Shown in pieces: positions 7,714 to 17,164 of a stretch of DNA of 64,000 nt. This DNA comes from CAZKWG01 sp964615375. Lineage in GTDB: Bacteria > Myxococcota_A > UBA796 > CAZKWG01. The stretch covers positions 30,485 to 94,484 of the forward strand of contig CAZTOW010000039.1 of assembly GCA_964615375.1 (NCBI GenBank). Direction: 5' to 3'. The notes under the pieces were generated by a model. That model searched no databases, had not been told where the DNA came from, and worked only from the letters and a program-made list of their open reading frames with translations. Made by a program: the position numbers and the translations under genes. The stretch's first letter is position 1. The number at the start of each line of letters is the position of its first letter.

Positions 7714-9689
7714 CACGCCCTCCTCAGCTTCAGGATGAAGCGGGCGCCGCCCTGGACGCCCTCCCGACACTCTACCGTGCCGCCGTGCGCGCGGGCAGTC
7801 TCGGCGACGAAGGCGAGGCCGAGCCCGTGCCCGCCGGCCTTGCCCCGATCGGGGCCCTCCACGCGGACGAAGGGCTCGAAGATCGCCTTGCGGCGCGCGG
7901 GGGGCACGCCGAGCCCGTTGTCGGTGACCTCGACGATGACCCAGCGCCCCTCGGCCCGCGTGGCCAGGCGGCACAGGCCCGGTCGGTCCTCGCGCCGGTA
8001 CTTCAGCGCGTTGTCCAGCAGGTTGTTCACGGCGTCGCGCAGGAGCGCCCGGTCGGCGAGCACCGGCGGGCAGGGCCTCAGGTCCAGCTCCAGCGCGGCG
8101 CCCTGCAGCGCGAAGCGCTCTCGCCAGACCTGCGCCAGCTCCTCGGCCAGCGCCGTGATCTGCAGGGCCTCGCGCCCGTCGAGCCGCTCGTCGCGGGCCA
8201 CCCGCAGCACCTCGTCGATGCGCGCGCCGAGCCGGTCCACCTCGCCGATGATGCGCCCGGCCAGGAGCTCGCGCTGCGCCGCGTCGCGGAAGGCGCCGAT
8301 CTCCAGGTTCTCCGCCATGACGCGGATGCCCGCCAGCGGGGTCTTGAGCTCGTGGGTCACCCGCGTGATGAAGTCCCGCTGCCGCTCATAGAGCTCCCGC
8401 TGCCGGCGCTCCGCCCCCGCCCGCGCGGCGATGGCCACGACGCCCAGGAGCAGGGCGACCCCGATGGGGACTAACTGAATTAGTATCTGGCTGCGGGCGG
8501 CGTGCGGCGGCGGCTGGCCGGGCACCGAGCAGAGCCCGAGCGAGATCCCCGGCATCACCAGCCCGAGCGGGGCCCGCGCCCACACCGCGCGCCCGTCCCC
8601 CGAGGTCCCCGGCGCGCAGCCGGCGGGCCCGCGCAGCACCCGACCCTGGTCGTCCAGGACGACGATCTCCCCCTCGGGTCCGGAGACGGGCACGAGGCCC
8701 AGCAGCTCGTCCAGGAGCCCGGCGGTGGCCCACTGCGCGGCGACCCCCCGCCTGCCGCCCGCGCTGATCCCGTAGACCCACAGCCAGCCCCCGTCCTGGC
8801 CCTCCTCGGAGACCAGCAGGTCCCGACCGCTCAGCGGGCGCTCGGCCACCAGCGCGCCCTCGCTGGTGGGGGTGATCTCCCGGGCGTCCTCCTCGGCCCG
8901 CGCCGTGAGCGCCATCAGCTGCGCGCGGACGGCGCGGAGCCCTTCCACGCGCCGCCGGGCCGCCGCGGTCGCCTTCGCCAGGCGCGCCACGCTCTCGTCA
9001 CCCAGCAGGTCGAGATCCCCCAGCACGGGCTGGCCGAGGAAGGGCAGGGTGTCGAGCAGCTCGGCCGTGGGCAGGGTGACGAGCTCGTCCGCCGTGCGGG
9101 CGAGGAGGCGCTGGCGCCGGGTCTGGTCTCCGAGGCGGTTGAGGGCGTCCGCGGCCAGCAGGCGTCGGCGCAGGGCGAGCCGGGCCGGCGGGGCCTCCGG
9201 GCGGGCGTCGGCCAGCGGCGAGAACAGCGCGGGCTCGGCCGTGGACAGGCGCTCCCAGGCCGCGGTCGGGCGGTCGGCCAGCAGCAGCGCCTCGGCCGCG
9301 TCCACCGCCTCGCCCAGCGCGCGGGTGAGCGCCGAGGGCGGGCCCTCCTCCTCCAGGGGAGGGTGGACCAGCCGCGGCGCCCCCGGCCCCACCGACCAGG
9401 CGTAGAGGGCGTCCACCGCGGGTGTCGTCGCGCGAACCTGGCGTTGGAAGCGGGTCGGGTCGGTGGCCTCCACCAACACGGAGAGCCAGGCGGCGCTGCG
9501 GTCCAGCACCGAGCCCTCCCAGACGCGGATCACCGCGCGGAGCTCGTCCTCGGCGCTGTCCACGGCCTCGGCCCGGTGCGCCTCGCGCAGGTCCATCGAG
9601 AGCCGGGCGGCGTAGCCGGCCACCAGCACGAAGACGGCGCTGATGAGGGCGTAGGAGCGAGACTCCGACGAGCCCGGGAGGCCGCGCAT
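7713..9689 (-). CDS. Membrane sensor histidine kinase
   Basis: 658 residues. Transmembrane helix near residues 12-29, a roughly 370-residue extracytoplasmic sensor region rich in Ala, Arg and Glu with predicted long helices, a second membrane helix at about 405-425, then a dimerisation domain with phospho-acceptor His446 in THELKTPL and a HATPase_c domain with N box NNLLDNALKY, DNGLG and GHGLGL boxes. The sensor region resembles no sensor fold I recognise, so the signal is unknown. It is sandwiched between the FHA-GGDEF gene (start immediately after that gene's stop) and the response regulator, so the three proteins are probably made together. Confidence 0.93.
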   Translation of the reverse strand: MRGLPGSSESRSYALISAVFVLVAGYAARLSMDLREAHRAEAVDSAEDELRAVIRVWEGSVLDRSAAWLSVLVEATDPTRFQRQVRATTPAVDALYAWSVGPGAPRLVHPPLEEEGPPSALTRALGEAVDAAEALLLADRPTAAWERLSTAEPALFSPLADARPEAPPARLALRRRLLAADALNRLGDQTRRQRLLARTADELVTLPTAELLDTLPFLGQPVLGDLDLLGDESVARLAKATAAARRRVEGLRAVRAQLMALTARAEEDAREITPTSEGALVAERPLSGRDLLVSEEGQDGGWLWVYGISAGGRRGVAAQWATAGLLDELLGLVPVSGPEGEIVVLDDQGRVLRGPAGCAPGTSGDGRAVWARAPLGLVMPGISLGLCSVPGQPPPHAARSQILIQLVPIGVALLLGVVAIAARAGAERRQRELYERQRDFITRVTHELKTPLAGIRVMAENLEIGAFRDAAQRELLAGRIIGEVDRLGARIDEVLRVARDERLDGREALQITALAEELAQVWRERFALQGAALELDLRPCPPVLADRALLRDAVNNLLDNALKYRREDRPGLCRLATRAEGRWVIVEVTDNGLGVPPARRKAIFEPFVRVEGPDRGKAGGHGLGLAFVAETARAHGGTVECREGVQGGARFILKLRRA

Positions 9690-10640
9690 CTACCCGCCGA
9701 GGGCGGAGCTCCGCTGCACGCGGTTGCGGCCGGCGCGCTTCGCGTCGTAGAGCGCCTGGTCCGCGCGCTTGAGCCAGCGCTTGGGGTCCTCGTCGGCGGC
9801 GAGCTCGGCCACGCCGAAGCTGGCGGTCACCCGGAGGCCGGGCGCGGTGCGATCCCAGTCGTGGCTGGCGATGGCGCGCCGGATGCGCTCGGAGACGTCC
9901 AGCGCGCCCTTCTCGGTGCTCCCCGGCAGGAAGACCACGATCTCCTCGCCGCCGTAGCGCACCGCCGGGTCGTTGTCGCGGATGCTCAGCATCAGCAGGC
10001 GGGCGATGGTGACCAGGACCTCGTCGCCCACCTGGTGGCCGAAGCGGTCGTTGATCTCCTTGAAGCGGTCGATGTCCACGAACGCGCAGGAGAGCGGGAA
10101 GTTCCCGCGCACGCAGCGGTCCACCAGCTGCGGCAGCTCCTCGTCGAGGAAGGCGCGCGTCAACAGCCGGGTGAGCGCGTCGCGGTTGGACGCCTCCAGG
10201 CGCTGCACGACCCGGCTCAGGTGCCCCAGCTCGTCGAGGGTCAGCAGGTCCAGGCGCAGGGAGACGCCGCCCACCTCCAGGTGGTCGCCCGGCCGCAGCA
10301 GGGTGCGGGTCACGGGCTTGGCGTTCACCGAGGTCCCGTTCGTGGACTGGAGGTCCTCGACCATGATCGTGCCGGTCTCGTCGGTCAGCACGCGGGCGTG
10401 CCGCTTGCTGACGGTGACGTCGCTCAGCCGCAGCTCGGCGGTCTCGTCGCGCCCGATGACGATCTGGTCCTCGTGCGCCAGCGTCGCGTACTTGAGCATG
10501 TCGCGCCCGGCGACGACGCGAAGCGTAGGAATCGTGGGCCCTTTGGAAGGGATGCGCTGGGTCCGGGAGATCTTGACCGTGACCTCGCCGGCGACCTCGA
10601 GGTCCGGCATGTCACCGCGAAACCGATCATCCGTGGGCAA
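9690..10640 (-). CDS. FHA-GGDEF diguanylate cyclase
   Basis: 316 residues. An N-terminal forkhead-associated domain at about 60-135 has the phosphothreonine-binding features GRD, SKRHAR and STNGT. A GGDEF domain follows with active-site GGEEI and an inhibitory RxxD site (RDND) placed five residues before it, so cyclic-di-GMP synthesis with product inhibition is expected. FHA input implies control by a Ser/Thr kinase. First gene of the three-gene FHA-GGDEF, histidine kinase, response regulator operon: its TAG is followed directly by the kinase ATG. No membrane segment. Confidence 0.93.
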   Translation of the reverse strand: MPTDDRFRGDMPDLEVAGEVTVKISRTQRIPSKGPTIPTLRVVAGRDMLKYATLAHEDQIVIGRDETAELRLSDVTVSKRHARVLTDETGTIMVEDLQSTNGTSVNAKPVTRTLLRPGDHLEVGGVSLRLDLLTLDELGHLSRVVQRLEASNRDALTRLLTRAFLDEELPQLVDRCVRGNFPLSCAFVDIDRFKEINDRFGHQVGDEVLVTIARLLMLSIRDNDPAVRYGGEEIVVFLPGSTEKGALDVSERIRRAIASHDWDRTAPGLRVTASFGVAELAADEDPKRWLKRADQALYDAKRAGRNRVQRSSALGG

Positions 10641-10839
10641 GGGGAGCGCTCCTCGACCTTTGGCCAGCGATGGCCGAACCAGAAATACCCAGCAGAAGTA
10701 TACGCGCAGATTACGACGAGCGGGAGCGGCGCCCCCACCCGATGGCCCGAACCTGGGGGGATGCCAGCGCAGGTATAGCCTTGCTCGCCAGGATGCAAAT
10801 CCTGCGCGCTTCGAGATCGAAGGGCGCGAGGGCCGGCGC

Positions 10840-12705
10840 TCAGGGAGTAGGCGTGGCGCGCTGGAGGATCACGAACTCGACTCGCCGGTTGGCGGCGCGC
10901 GCCTCCAGCGTCTGACCTTCCTGCAGGGGTTGAAGCTCCCCGTAGCCGCGCGCGGTGAGCCGGTCCGCGCTCACGCCGCCTCGGATGAGGTAGTCCCGCA
11001 CGGCCTCGGCCCGCCGCTGGGACAGCTTCAGGTTGTAGTTCTCCGGGCCCTGATCGTCGGTGTGGCCCTGCACCTCGACGCGCCGGATCTCGCTGTGCTC
11101 CTTCAGGCTGGCGACGACCTCGTCCAGCAGCCCGAAGCTCTCCGGCTTGATGACCGCGGAGTCGAACTCGAAGAAGACCTTGTCCAGGATGACGATGCGG
11201 TCCTCGGTGACCTGCACGCGCGGCTTCTGCAGCAGCACGTCCAGGCTGGCGGTCCCGTCGGGCTCCACCGTCAGCGTGCGCCGGGCGACGTTGTAGCCGG
11301 GGGCGCTGACCACGACCTCCCAGGTCCCGGCGGGCACCTTGTCCTGGCCGACGCCGTCGGTGGCGGTGGCGATCTCCTGCTCGGCGCCGATGAGGCGGGC
11401 GCGGGCCTCGAGAGGCTGGCCGTTCTCGTCGAAGACCGTGACCGTGAGCGTGCCCTTGGGCGGGACCCTGTTGATGCGCAGGGTGACGGCGTGGCGGGGG
11501 ACGTCGGGGATGATGAGTCGCCCCTCGTCCACCGTGTAGCCGTCGCTGCGGGCCTGGATCTGGTAGGTGCCGGGCGGGAGCGAGCGGACCAGCTCGCCGT
11601 CCTGCAGGTTCCAGTGACCGACCTCGGGGCCGGCGAGCAGCTCGACCTCGGCCCCGGCGACCTCGCGCCCGCGCTCGTCGCGGACCTCGATCAGCGTGGG
11701 CACCAGGCCCCCGTCGGGGCAGCCGTCGTCGTCGGCCTTGCCGTTCATGTCCTCGGCCTGGTCGGGGCAGAGGTCGCGGGCGTCGGGGACGCCGTCGTTG
11801 TCGCCGTCGGGCCCGATGTCACCGCCCTCGCTGACCACCACGGGCGGCGCCTCGGCCACGCGGGGCTGGGGGGTCCAGGTCAGGCCGGAGACGAAGCGGA
11901 AGTCGGGGGAGCCGATGCCCTGGGTGAGGCCGGCGCCCACGCCCAGGCTGGCGATGAGGGCGTCGGTGGGGCGCCCGCGGGCCACCAGCATCCCCTCCAC
12001 GGGGAAGGCGCCGGGGGCGCGGCCGGAGTCGAAGATCACCTCGCCCGTCAGCTCGCCGCTCAGCCACAGGAGCTCGGAGACGGGGACGGCCAGGCCGCCG
12101 CCGTAGGTCAGGCGATCTCCCCAGCTCACGTCGGGGAGCTGCACGGCGTCGCCCAGGTAGTGGCGATAGCCGGCGTTGGCGGCGACCACCACGCGCTGTC
12201 CCGCCGAGGCGACCAGCTCTCCCCCCACGCTGGCGTGGGCGTCTCCCAGCCAGGCGTTGCCGTTGCCGGTGGGCAGCCCGATGCGGGCCCGGGCGCCGAG
12301 ACCGAAGCCGCGCTCCTCGCGCTCCAGCAGCGCGAACTTGCTGTCCAGCACGAGGTCGCCCAGCAGCCGGAAGCCGTCCACGCCGTAGCCCGAGGACGCG
12401 AGGTGCAGCGGCATGTCCAGGCCGAAGCGCAGCCGGTCGAGGTTGGCGAAGGTCGTGAGGTTGGCGGTGGCGACGTTGTCCAGCAGCCCGATGTCGGCCA
12501 GGCCCTCGTCGGCGAAGCGGAAGATGAAGGGATCGTCGGCGTAGCTGAAGGTCACGCCGCCGCCCACCCCCCGCAGGCCCACGTCGGCCTCGTGGATGGA
12601 CAGGAAGGTCCCGCCGTCCACGGCGGGATCGAAGCGCTGCGCGTTCACCTCCTGCGCGTGCGCGCGCCCGAGGAGGAGGAGGTGCGCGAGGGCTGTCAGG
12701 ATCAT
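10840..12705 (-). CDS. OmpA-family outer membrane protein with thrombospondin type 3 and PEGA-like repeats
   Basis: 621 residues with a short signal peptide ending AHA. Residues 25-300 are a beta-barrel-like region of alternating hydrophobic strands. A calcium-binding thrombospondin type 3 segment follows (DGDNDGVPDARDLCPD and a second DDDGCPD). Next come two or three beta-sandwich repeats of the carboxypeptidase-regulatory/PEGA kind (LIEVRDERGREVAG, LTVTVFDENGQPL). The C-terminal OmpA domain has the peptidoglycan-binding pattern NYNLKLSQRRAEAVRDYL and ends in ANRRVEFVI. Role: anchoring the outer membrane to peptidoglycan. Common layout in myxobacteria. Confidence 0.9.
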   Translation of the reverse strand: MILTALAHLLLLGRAHAQEVNAQRFDPAVDGGTFLSIHEADVGLRGVGGGVTFSYADDPFIFRFADEGLADIGLLDNVATANLTTFANLDRLRFGLDMPLHLASSGYGVDGFRLLGDLVLDSKFALLEREERGFGLGARARIGLPTGNGNAWLGDAHASVGGELVASAGQRVVVAANAGYRHYLGDAVQLPDVSWGDRLTYGGGLAVPVSELLWLSGELTGEVIFDSGRAPGAFPVEGMLVARGRPTDALIASLGVGAGLTQGIGSPDFRFVSGLTWTPQPRVAEAPPVVVSEGGDIGPDGDNDGVPDARDLCPDQAEDMNGKADDDGCPDGGLVPTLIEVRDERGREVAGAEVELLAGPEVGHWNLQDGELVRSLPPGTYQIQARSDGYTVDEGRLIIPDVPRHAVTLRINRVPPKGTLTVTVFDENGQPLEARARLIGAEQEIATATDGVGQDKVPAGTWEVVVSAPGYNVARRTLTVEPDGTASLDVLLQKPRVQVTEDRIVILDKVFFEFDSAVIKPESFGLLDEVVASLKEHSEIRRVEVQGHTDDQGPENYNLKLSQRRAEAVRDYLIRGGVSADRLTARGYGELQPLQEGQTLEARAANRRVEFVILQRATPTP

Positions 12706-12719
12706 GGTTCGCGCTCCGC

Positions 12720-13847
<1,128 letters not shown>

Positions 13848-13877
13848 CGAACCACCTCACCGCACAGATGTTCGGGT

Positions 13878-13907
13878 ACTTTATGGGGTGTGATCTGGAC
13901 ACGTCAA
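13878..13907 (-). promoter_or_regulatory. Sigma-70-type promoter for the MYXO-CTERM-like gene
   Basis: Read on the minus strand: TTGACG, an 18-base spacer, then TAAAGT, ending about 30 bases before the ATG at 13847. Positions were assigned by eye. Confidence 0.5.
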
Positions 13908-13940
13908 GGGTTGCTCTGGCCCGGCGAGGCCCGTTGGACT

Positions 13941-14831
13941 ATGGAGCCCGTCATGGACGCGCTCCTCGCCGCCTCTGCCTCGCTGCCGCCCGACGTCTCG
14001 GGCAAGCTGAACGCCCTGGTGGGTCTGCTCCGTGGCATGGGGCGGGTACTCGTTACGTTTTCAGGCGGAGTGGACTCCGCGTTGCTCGTCGCTGTAGCGT
14101 ACCACGCGCTCGGCGAGGGCTGCGTCGCGCTCACGGCCGCCAGCCCGACCTTCCCCCCCGAAGAGCTGCGCGCGACCCTGAACTTTTGTCAAGATCTCGG
14201 GGTCCGGCACATCCTGGTCGACTCGCAGGAGCTGGAGCGCGAAGGCTACGCGGCGAACGCCGGGAATCGGTGTTACTTCTGCAAGTCGGAGCTCTTCGAG
14301 CTCGCCTTGCGCGAGGCGCGCGCGCTTGACATTTCCTACGTCCTCGATGGAACCATCACCGAGGACTACGGGGAGCATCGCCCTGGCCTGCAGGCTGGGG
14401 ACGAACACCAGGTCCGGCACCCGCTGGCGGAGGTCGGGCTGGTCAAGGCGGACGTGCGGGCCGCGGCGAAGGCGCTCGGGCTGGAGGTCTGGGACAAGCC
14501 GGCCTTCTCCTGCCTGGGGAGCCGCTTCCCCGTGGGCACGCGCGTCACGGTGGCCCGCGTGCGCCAGGTCCAGAAGGTGGAGAGCCACCTGCGCATGCTC
14601 GGGCTCCGCCAGTTCCGCGCGCGCTGGCACGAGCTCGAGGGGCACCCCATGGTGCGGATCGAGCTCGACCCCGGCGACCTGGCCGCCCTGGCCATGCCCG
14701 GCGTGCGCGAGTCCATCGTCGAGGTCAGCAAGGCTGAGGGGTTCCGGTGGGTGACGGTCGATCTTCAGGGCTACCAGAGGGGAGCCCTCTCGCACGCCCT
14801 CCAGGGCTCGGCGACCGCGTCGAGCACGTAG
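13941..14831 (+). CDS. larE: ATP-dependent sacrificial sulfur transferase LarE
   Basis: 296 residues from the ATG at 13941; a second in-frame ATG at 13953 has a better placed GGAG and is an equally good start. The PP-loop pyrophosphatase motif is SGGVDSA, and GNRCYFCKSELF holds the Cys that in LarE donates sulfur (Cys176 of the Lactobacillus enzyme). Further family motifs are DGTITEDYGEHRPG and FSCLGSRFPVGTRVT. LarE converts the LarB-made pyridinium dicarboxylate to the dithiolate of the nickel-pincer cofactor of lactate racemase-type enzymes. No larB, larC or larA lies nearby. It overlaps the CPBP gene by 85 bases. Confidence 0.88.
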   Translation: MEPVMDALLAASASLPPDVSGKLNALVGLLRGMGRVLVTFSGGVDSALLVAVAYHALGEGCVALTAASPTFPPEELRATLNFCQDLGVRHILVDSQELEREGYAANAGNRCYFCKSELFELALREARALDISYVLDGTITEDYGEHRPGLQAGDEHQVRHPLAEVGLVKADVRAAAKALGLEVWDKPAFSCLGSRFPVGTRVTVARVRQVQKVESHLRMLGLRQFRARWHELEGHPMVRIELDPGDLAALAMPGVRESIVEVSKAEGFRWVTVDLQGYQRGALSHALQGSATASST

Positions 14832-15535
14832 CGCCCGGCGCGCGCGCGGCGGTCCTGCGGGAGCTCCTCGCGCTGTGGCTGGTGACGCTGCTGCTCATCC
14901 GCGCCGTGATCGCGGCCCAGAGCGGGCTGGGCCTGCCGGACTGGGTGCGCGCCGCGGTGCCCCTGCTCTTCATGTACGCGCCCATCCTGCTCTGCCGCTG
15001 GCGCGGGGCCGACTCCTGGGCCTACCGCCTCTCGGTGCCGGCCTTCTCTGACCGCCGGAGCTGGCGGGAGATCGGGCTGCTGAACCTGCGCGCGCTCCTG
15101 CTCATCGCCCCGCCCTTCGTGGTCGGCTACCACTACTACCAGTCGATGCTGTTCGGGCTCTCCCCGGGGCACGGCGCGCCGCCCGATCCGCTGCTGGAGG
15201 TGGCTCACCACCTGTTCTTCGTGGCGGTGCCCGAGGAATTCTTCTACCGGGGCTACTTCCAGACCCGCTTGAACGAGGTGATGCCGCGCCGATTCCTCGT
15301 GCTGGGCGTGCCCATGGGCTGGGGGGCGGTGGTCGCCGCCCTCTTCTTCGCCTTCGGGCACTCGGTCGTGACCTTTCAGTGGTGGCACTTCGCCACCTTC
15401 TTCCCCGGCCTCGTCTTCGCCTGGATGCGCGAGCGCACGGGGGGCGTGATGGCGGGCGCGCTCTTCCACGCCGCCTGCAACGTGGGCGTCGTGTTCCTGG
15501 ACTACAGCTACGGGATCCGCCTGGCCGGGGCCTGA
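14747..15535 (+). CDS. CPBP family intramembrane metalloprotease
   Basis: 262 residues from a GTG at 14747 with GAGGGG about six bases upstream, inside the 3' end of larE. Several membrane helices. The three CPBP (Abi) motifs are present: PEEFFYRGYF (EExxxR), FAFGHS, and FHAACN (HxxxN), so the zinc-binding Glu/His set is complete. Members include Rce1-type CAAX proteases; in myxobacteria related proteins (MrtC/MrtX type) are candidate processing enzymes for MYXO-CTERM tails. That makes the neighbouring MYXO-CTERM-like protein at 12720 a possible substrate, but this link is inference from context only. Confidence 0.88.
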   Translation: MGDGRSSGLPEGSPLARPPGLGDRVEHVAPGARAAVLRELLALWLVTLLLIRAVIAAQSGLGLPDWVRAAVPLLFMYAPILLCRWRGADSWAYRLSVPAFSDRRSWREIGLLNLRALLLIAPPFVVGYHYYQSMLFGLSPGHGAPPDPLLEVAHHLFFVAVPEEFFYRGYFQTRLNEVMPRRFLVLGVPMGWGAVVAALFFAFGHSVVTFQWWHFATFFPGLVFAWMRERTGGVMAGALFHAACNVGVVFLDYSYGIRLAGA

Positions 15536-15545
15536 AGGCGAGCGC

Positions 15546-16082
15546 TCAGGCCGCGTCCTCGTTCGGGAAGCCCTCGAGGCGACCGCGGCGCCAGAGCTGG
15601 TAGTGCCGCGCGCAGAAGCCCTTGGAGCGCGGGTGCTCCTCGCAGCCGGGCACCTTGCAGTGGCGCCGGCTGTCCGCGCCCTCGCTGGGGGCCTCGGCGG
15701 CCTCGGCGCCCGGGGACTGCTGCGCCGCGGGCTCCACGGCGGGGGCCGGAGCGGGGCGGGCCTCGAGGCGGGCGAGGATCTCGGTGAGGGTGGCGCTCTG
15801 GCTGGCCTGGGCGCGCTCGAGGGCCGCGAGGCGCGCGTCGAGGGCGTCGATGCGCTCGTCGATGCGCTCCACGTCCTCGGCGAGCTTCTTGTAGCCGCCG
15901 GTGGAGCCCGCCAGCTGGCCGCGCAGGGCGTTGAGCTGGTCGCGCAGATCCTTGAAGTCGGTGCGCGTGGGCACCTGCCGGTGGTCGAGCGTCTCGTAGA
16001 CGACGTCCTCGAGCGAGCGGCGCAGGCTGGGGAGGAGGGAGTCCGCCACCGAGGACGTGATGTAGTCGCGCGCGCTGCCCAT
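15546..16082 (-). CDS. Coiled-coil protein with C-terminal C4-C9-C2-H zinc-type motif (paralogue 1)
   Basis: 178 residues, family not recognised. Residues 1-35 form an amphipathic helix, followed by VPTRTDFKDLRDQLNALRGQ, a phrase like those at the start of phasin-type coiled coils. A heptad coiled coil runs to about residue 105, then an Ala/Pro linker. The end is a compact motif with Cys142, Cys147, Cys157 and His160 (spacing C-x4-C-x9-C-x2-H) followed by W-x2-GRL-x-GF. The same layout recurs at 41687. Similar short Cys/His knuckles occur in HNH-associated and phage proteins and suggest nucleic-acid or protein binding. Own promoter upstream. Confidence 0.75.
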   Translation of the reverse strand: MGSARDYITSSVADSLLPSLRRSLEDVVYETLDHRQVPTRTDFKDLRDQLNALRGQLAGSTGGYKKLAEDVERIDERIDALDARLAALERAQASQSATLTEILARLEARPAPAPAVEPAAQQSPGAEAAEAPSEGADSRRHCKVPGCEEHPRSKGFCARHYQLWRRGRLEGFPNEDAA

Positions 16083-16157
16083 GGTCTTCCTGCTCCCGTT
16101 GTACAGGGACGCCTAACCCGTGGGAGCCGTCGCCGCCGTGGGTCTCCCACCTTCGGG

Positions 16158-16186
16158 CGCATAAAAGACTCACCAGATCTTGTCAA
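16158..16186 (-). promoter_or_regulatory. Sigma-70-type promoter for the coiled-coil/zinc-motif gene
   Basis: Minus-strand TTGACA, 17-base spacer, TATGCG, about 75 bases before the ATG at 16082. The -35 box is a perfect consensus match. Confidence 0.55.
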
Positions 16187-16206
16187 TGCGCCGTGGCGGC
16201 TTCGCC

Positions 16207-16236
16207 TTGCCCAGCCCCCCGCCTGGGTGCTACATT
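16207..16236 (+). promoter_or_regulatory. Putative promoter for the AgmX/PglI-tail gene
   Basis: TTGCCC, 18-base spacer, TACATT, ending 49 bases before the ATG at 16286. It lies back to back with the divergent promoter at 16158-16186. Confidence 0.4.
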
Positions 16237-16285
16237 CCCCCCTACGTGCGCCGGGCGGAAGCGGGCCGCACGCGGAGGATTCGGG

Positions 16286-17164
16286 ATGCCCCAGTGCCCT
16301 TTCTGCAAGGGCAAGATCGCTGAGGATCTTCTTCGCTTTGGGGGTCACTGCCCCCACTGCCTGAACGAGATCCCGGGCGAAGAAGCCGCGACGGACCCCG
16401 GCGCTCAGGCGCGCCAGCGTCAGGAGCTGGAGGCCCGCGCCGCGGCTGCGCGCCTGCAACGCAGGACGAAGATCATCCGGGCGGTCGCCGCCCTGACGGT
16501 GCTGCTGGGCGTCGGCGCCTGGGCGGCCCTCCACGAGGAGCCGGAGCCCCTCCTGCTGGAAGATGTGGAGATCTACATCGCCCCGGCGAGCGCGCACCGG
16601 AACGTCGCCGCGGAGGAGGCCGCCGAGGCCAAGGCCCGCGCCGAGGAGGAGGCGAAGCGTCGGGAGATGGCCGCGCGCGCCGCCGCGCAGGCCAGCAGCG
16701 CCCAGAGCTCGGGCAGCCTGGCCGACGCGGGCCCGGCGCCGTCCACGCCCTCCTCGCCCTCCAGCGCCTCGGGCGCCCCCGAGAGCAGCTCGGACGGCCT
16801 GCCCAGCTCCATGGCGGGCCTGAGCCTGAGCCCCAAGGGCCCCTCGCTCAAGGGCATCAGCGGGATGGTGGCCAGCGGGGACGCCGAGATCAAGGCGATG
16901 GCCAAGACGGTGGTGGACGCCAACTACAAGCAGCTCCGCCAGTGCTACGAGGCCCGCCTGAAGGAGAACCCCGGCCTGTCCGGTCGCTGGGTCGTGGCCT
17001 GGACCATCGAGAAGGACGGGACCGTGTCCGGCGCCGAGGCCGAGGGCCAGGGCGTGAAGGACCGCACCTTCGAGACCTGCGTGGAGCACAACGTCTCCAA
17101 CTGGAAATTCCAGTCGGTGGCGCAGCCCACGGAGCTCGCGCGGGCCTTCGTCTTCAGCAACTGA
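16286..17164 (+). CDS. Zinc-ribbon membrane protein with AgmX/PglI C-terminal domain
   Basis: 292 residues; ATG at 16286 with GGAGG at 16274. The N-terminus is a four-Cys zinc ribbon (Cys4, Cys7, Cys22, Cys25). A membrane helix follows at about 62-82, then a Glu/Ala-rich and Ser/Pro-rich periplasmic linker. The C-terminal 90 residues are the AgmX/PglI tail typical of myxobacteria, with its two conserved Cys (QCYEARLKENP and FETCVEH) and the NWKF end. The tail resembles TonB C-terminal domains and probably binds an outer-membrane or cell-wall partner. AgmX/PglI proteins were first linked to adventurous gliding motility. Convergent 11-base overlap with rimI. Confidence 0.85.
   Translation: MPQCPFCKGKIAEDLLRFGGHCPHCLNEIPGEEAATDPGAQARQRQELEARAAAARLQRRTKIIRAVAALTVLLGVGAWAALHEEPEPLLLEDVEIYIAPASAHRNVAAEEAAEAKARAEEEAKRREMAARAAAQASSAQSSGSLADAGPAPSTPSSPSSASGAPESSSDGLPSSMAGLSLSPKGPSLKGISGMVASGDAEIKAMAKTVVDANYKQLRQCYEARLKENPGLSGRWVVAWTIEKDGTVSGAEAEGQGVKDRTFETCVEHNVSNWKFQSVAQPTELARAFVFSN

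Noticed and set aside
10800..10839. Inverted repeat between the OmpA and FHA-GGDEF genes
   Set aside because: The arms are only five bases (TTCGA/TCGAA) with weak outer pairing, too little to call an operator or terminator.
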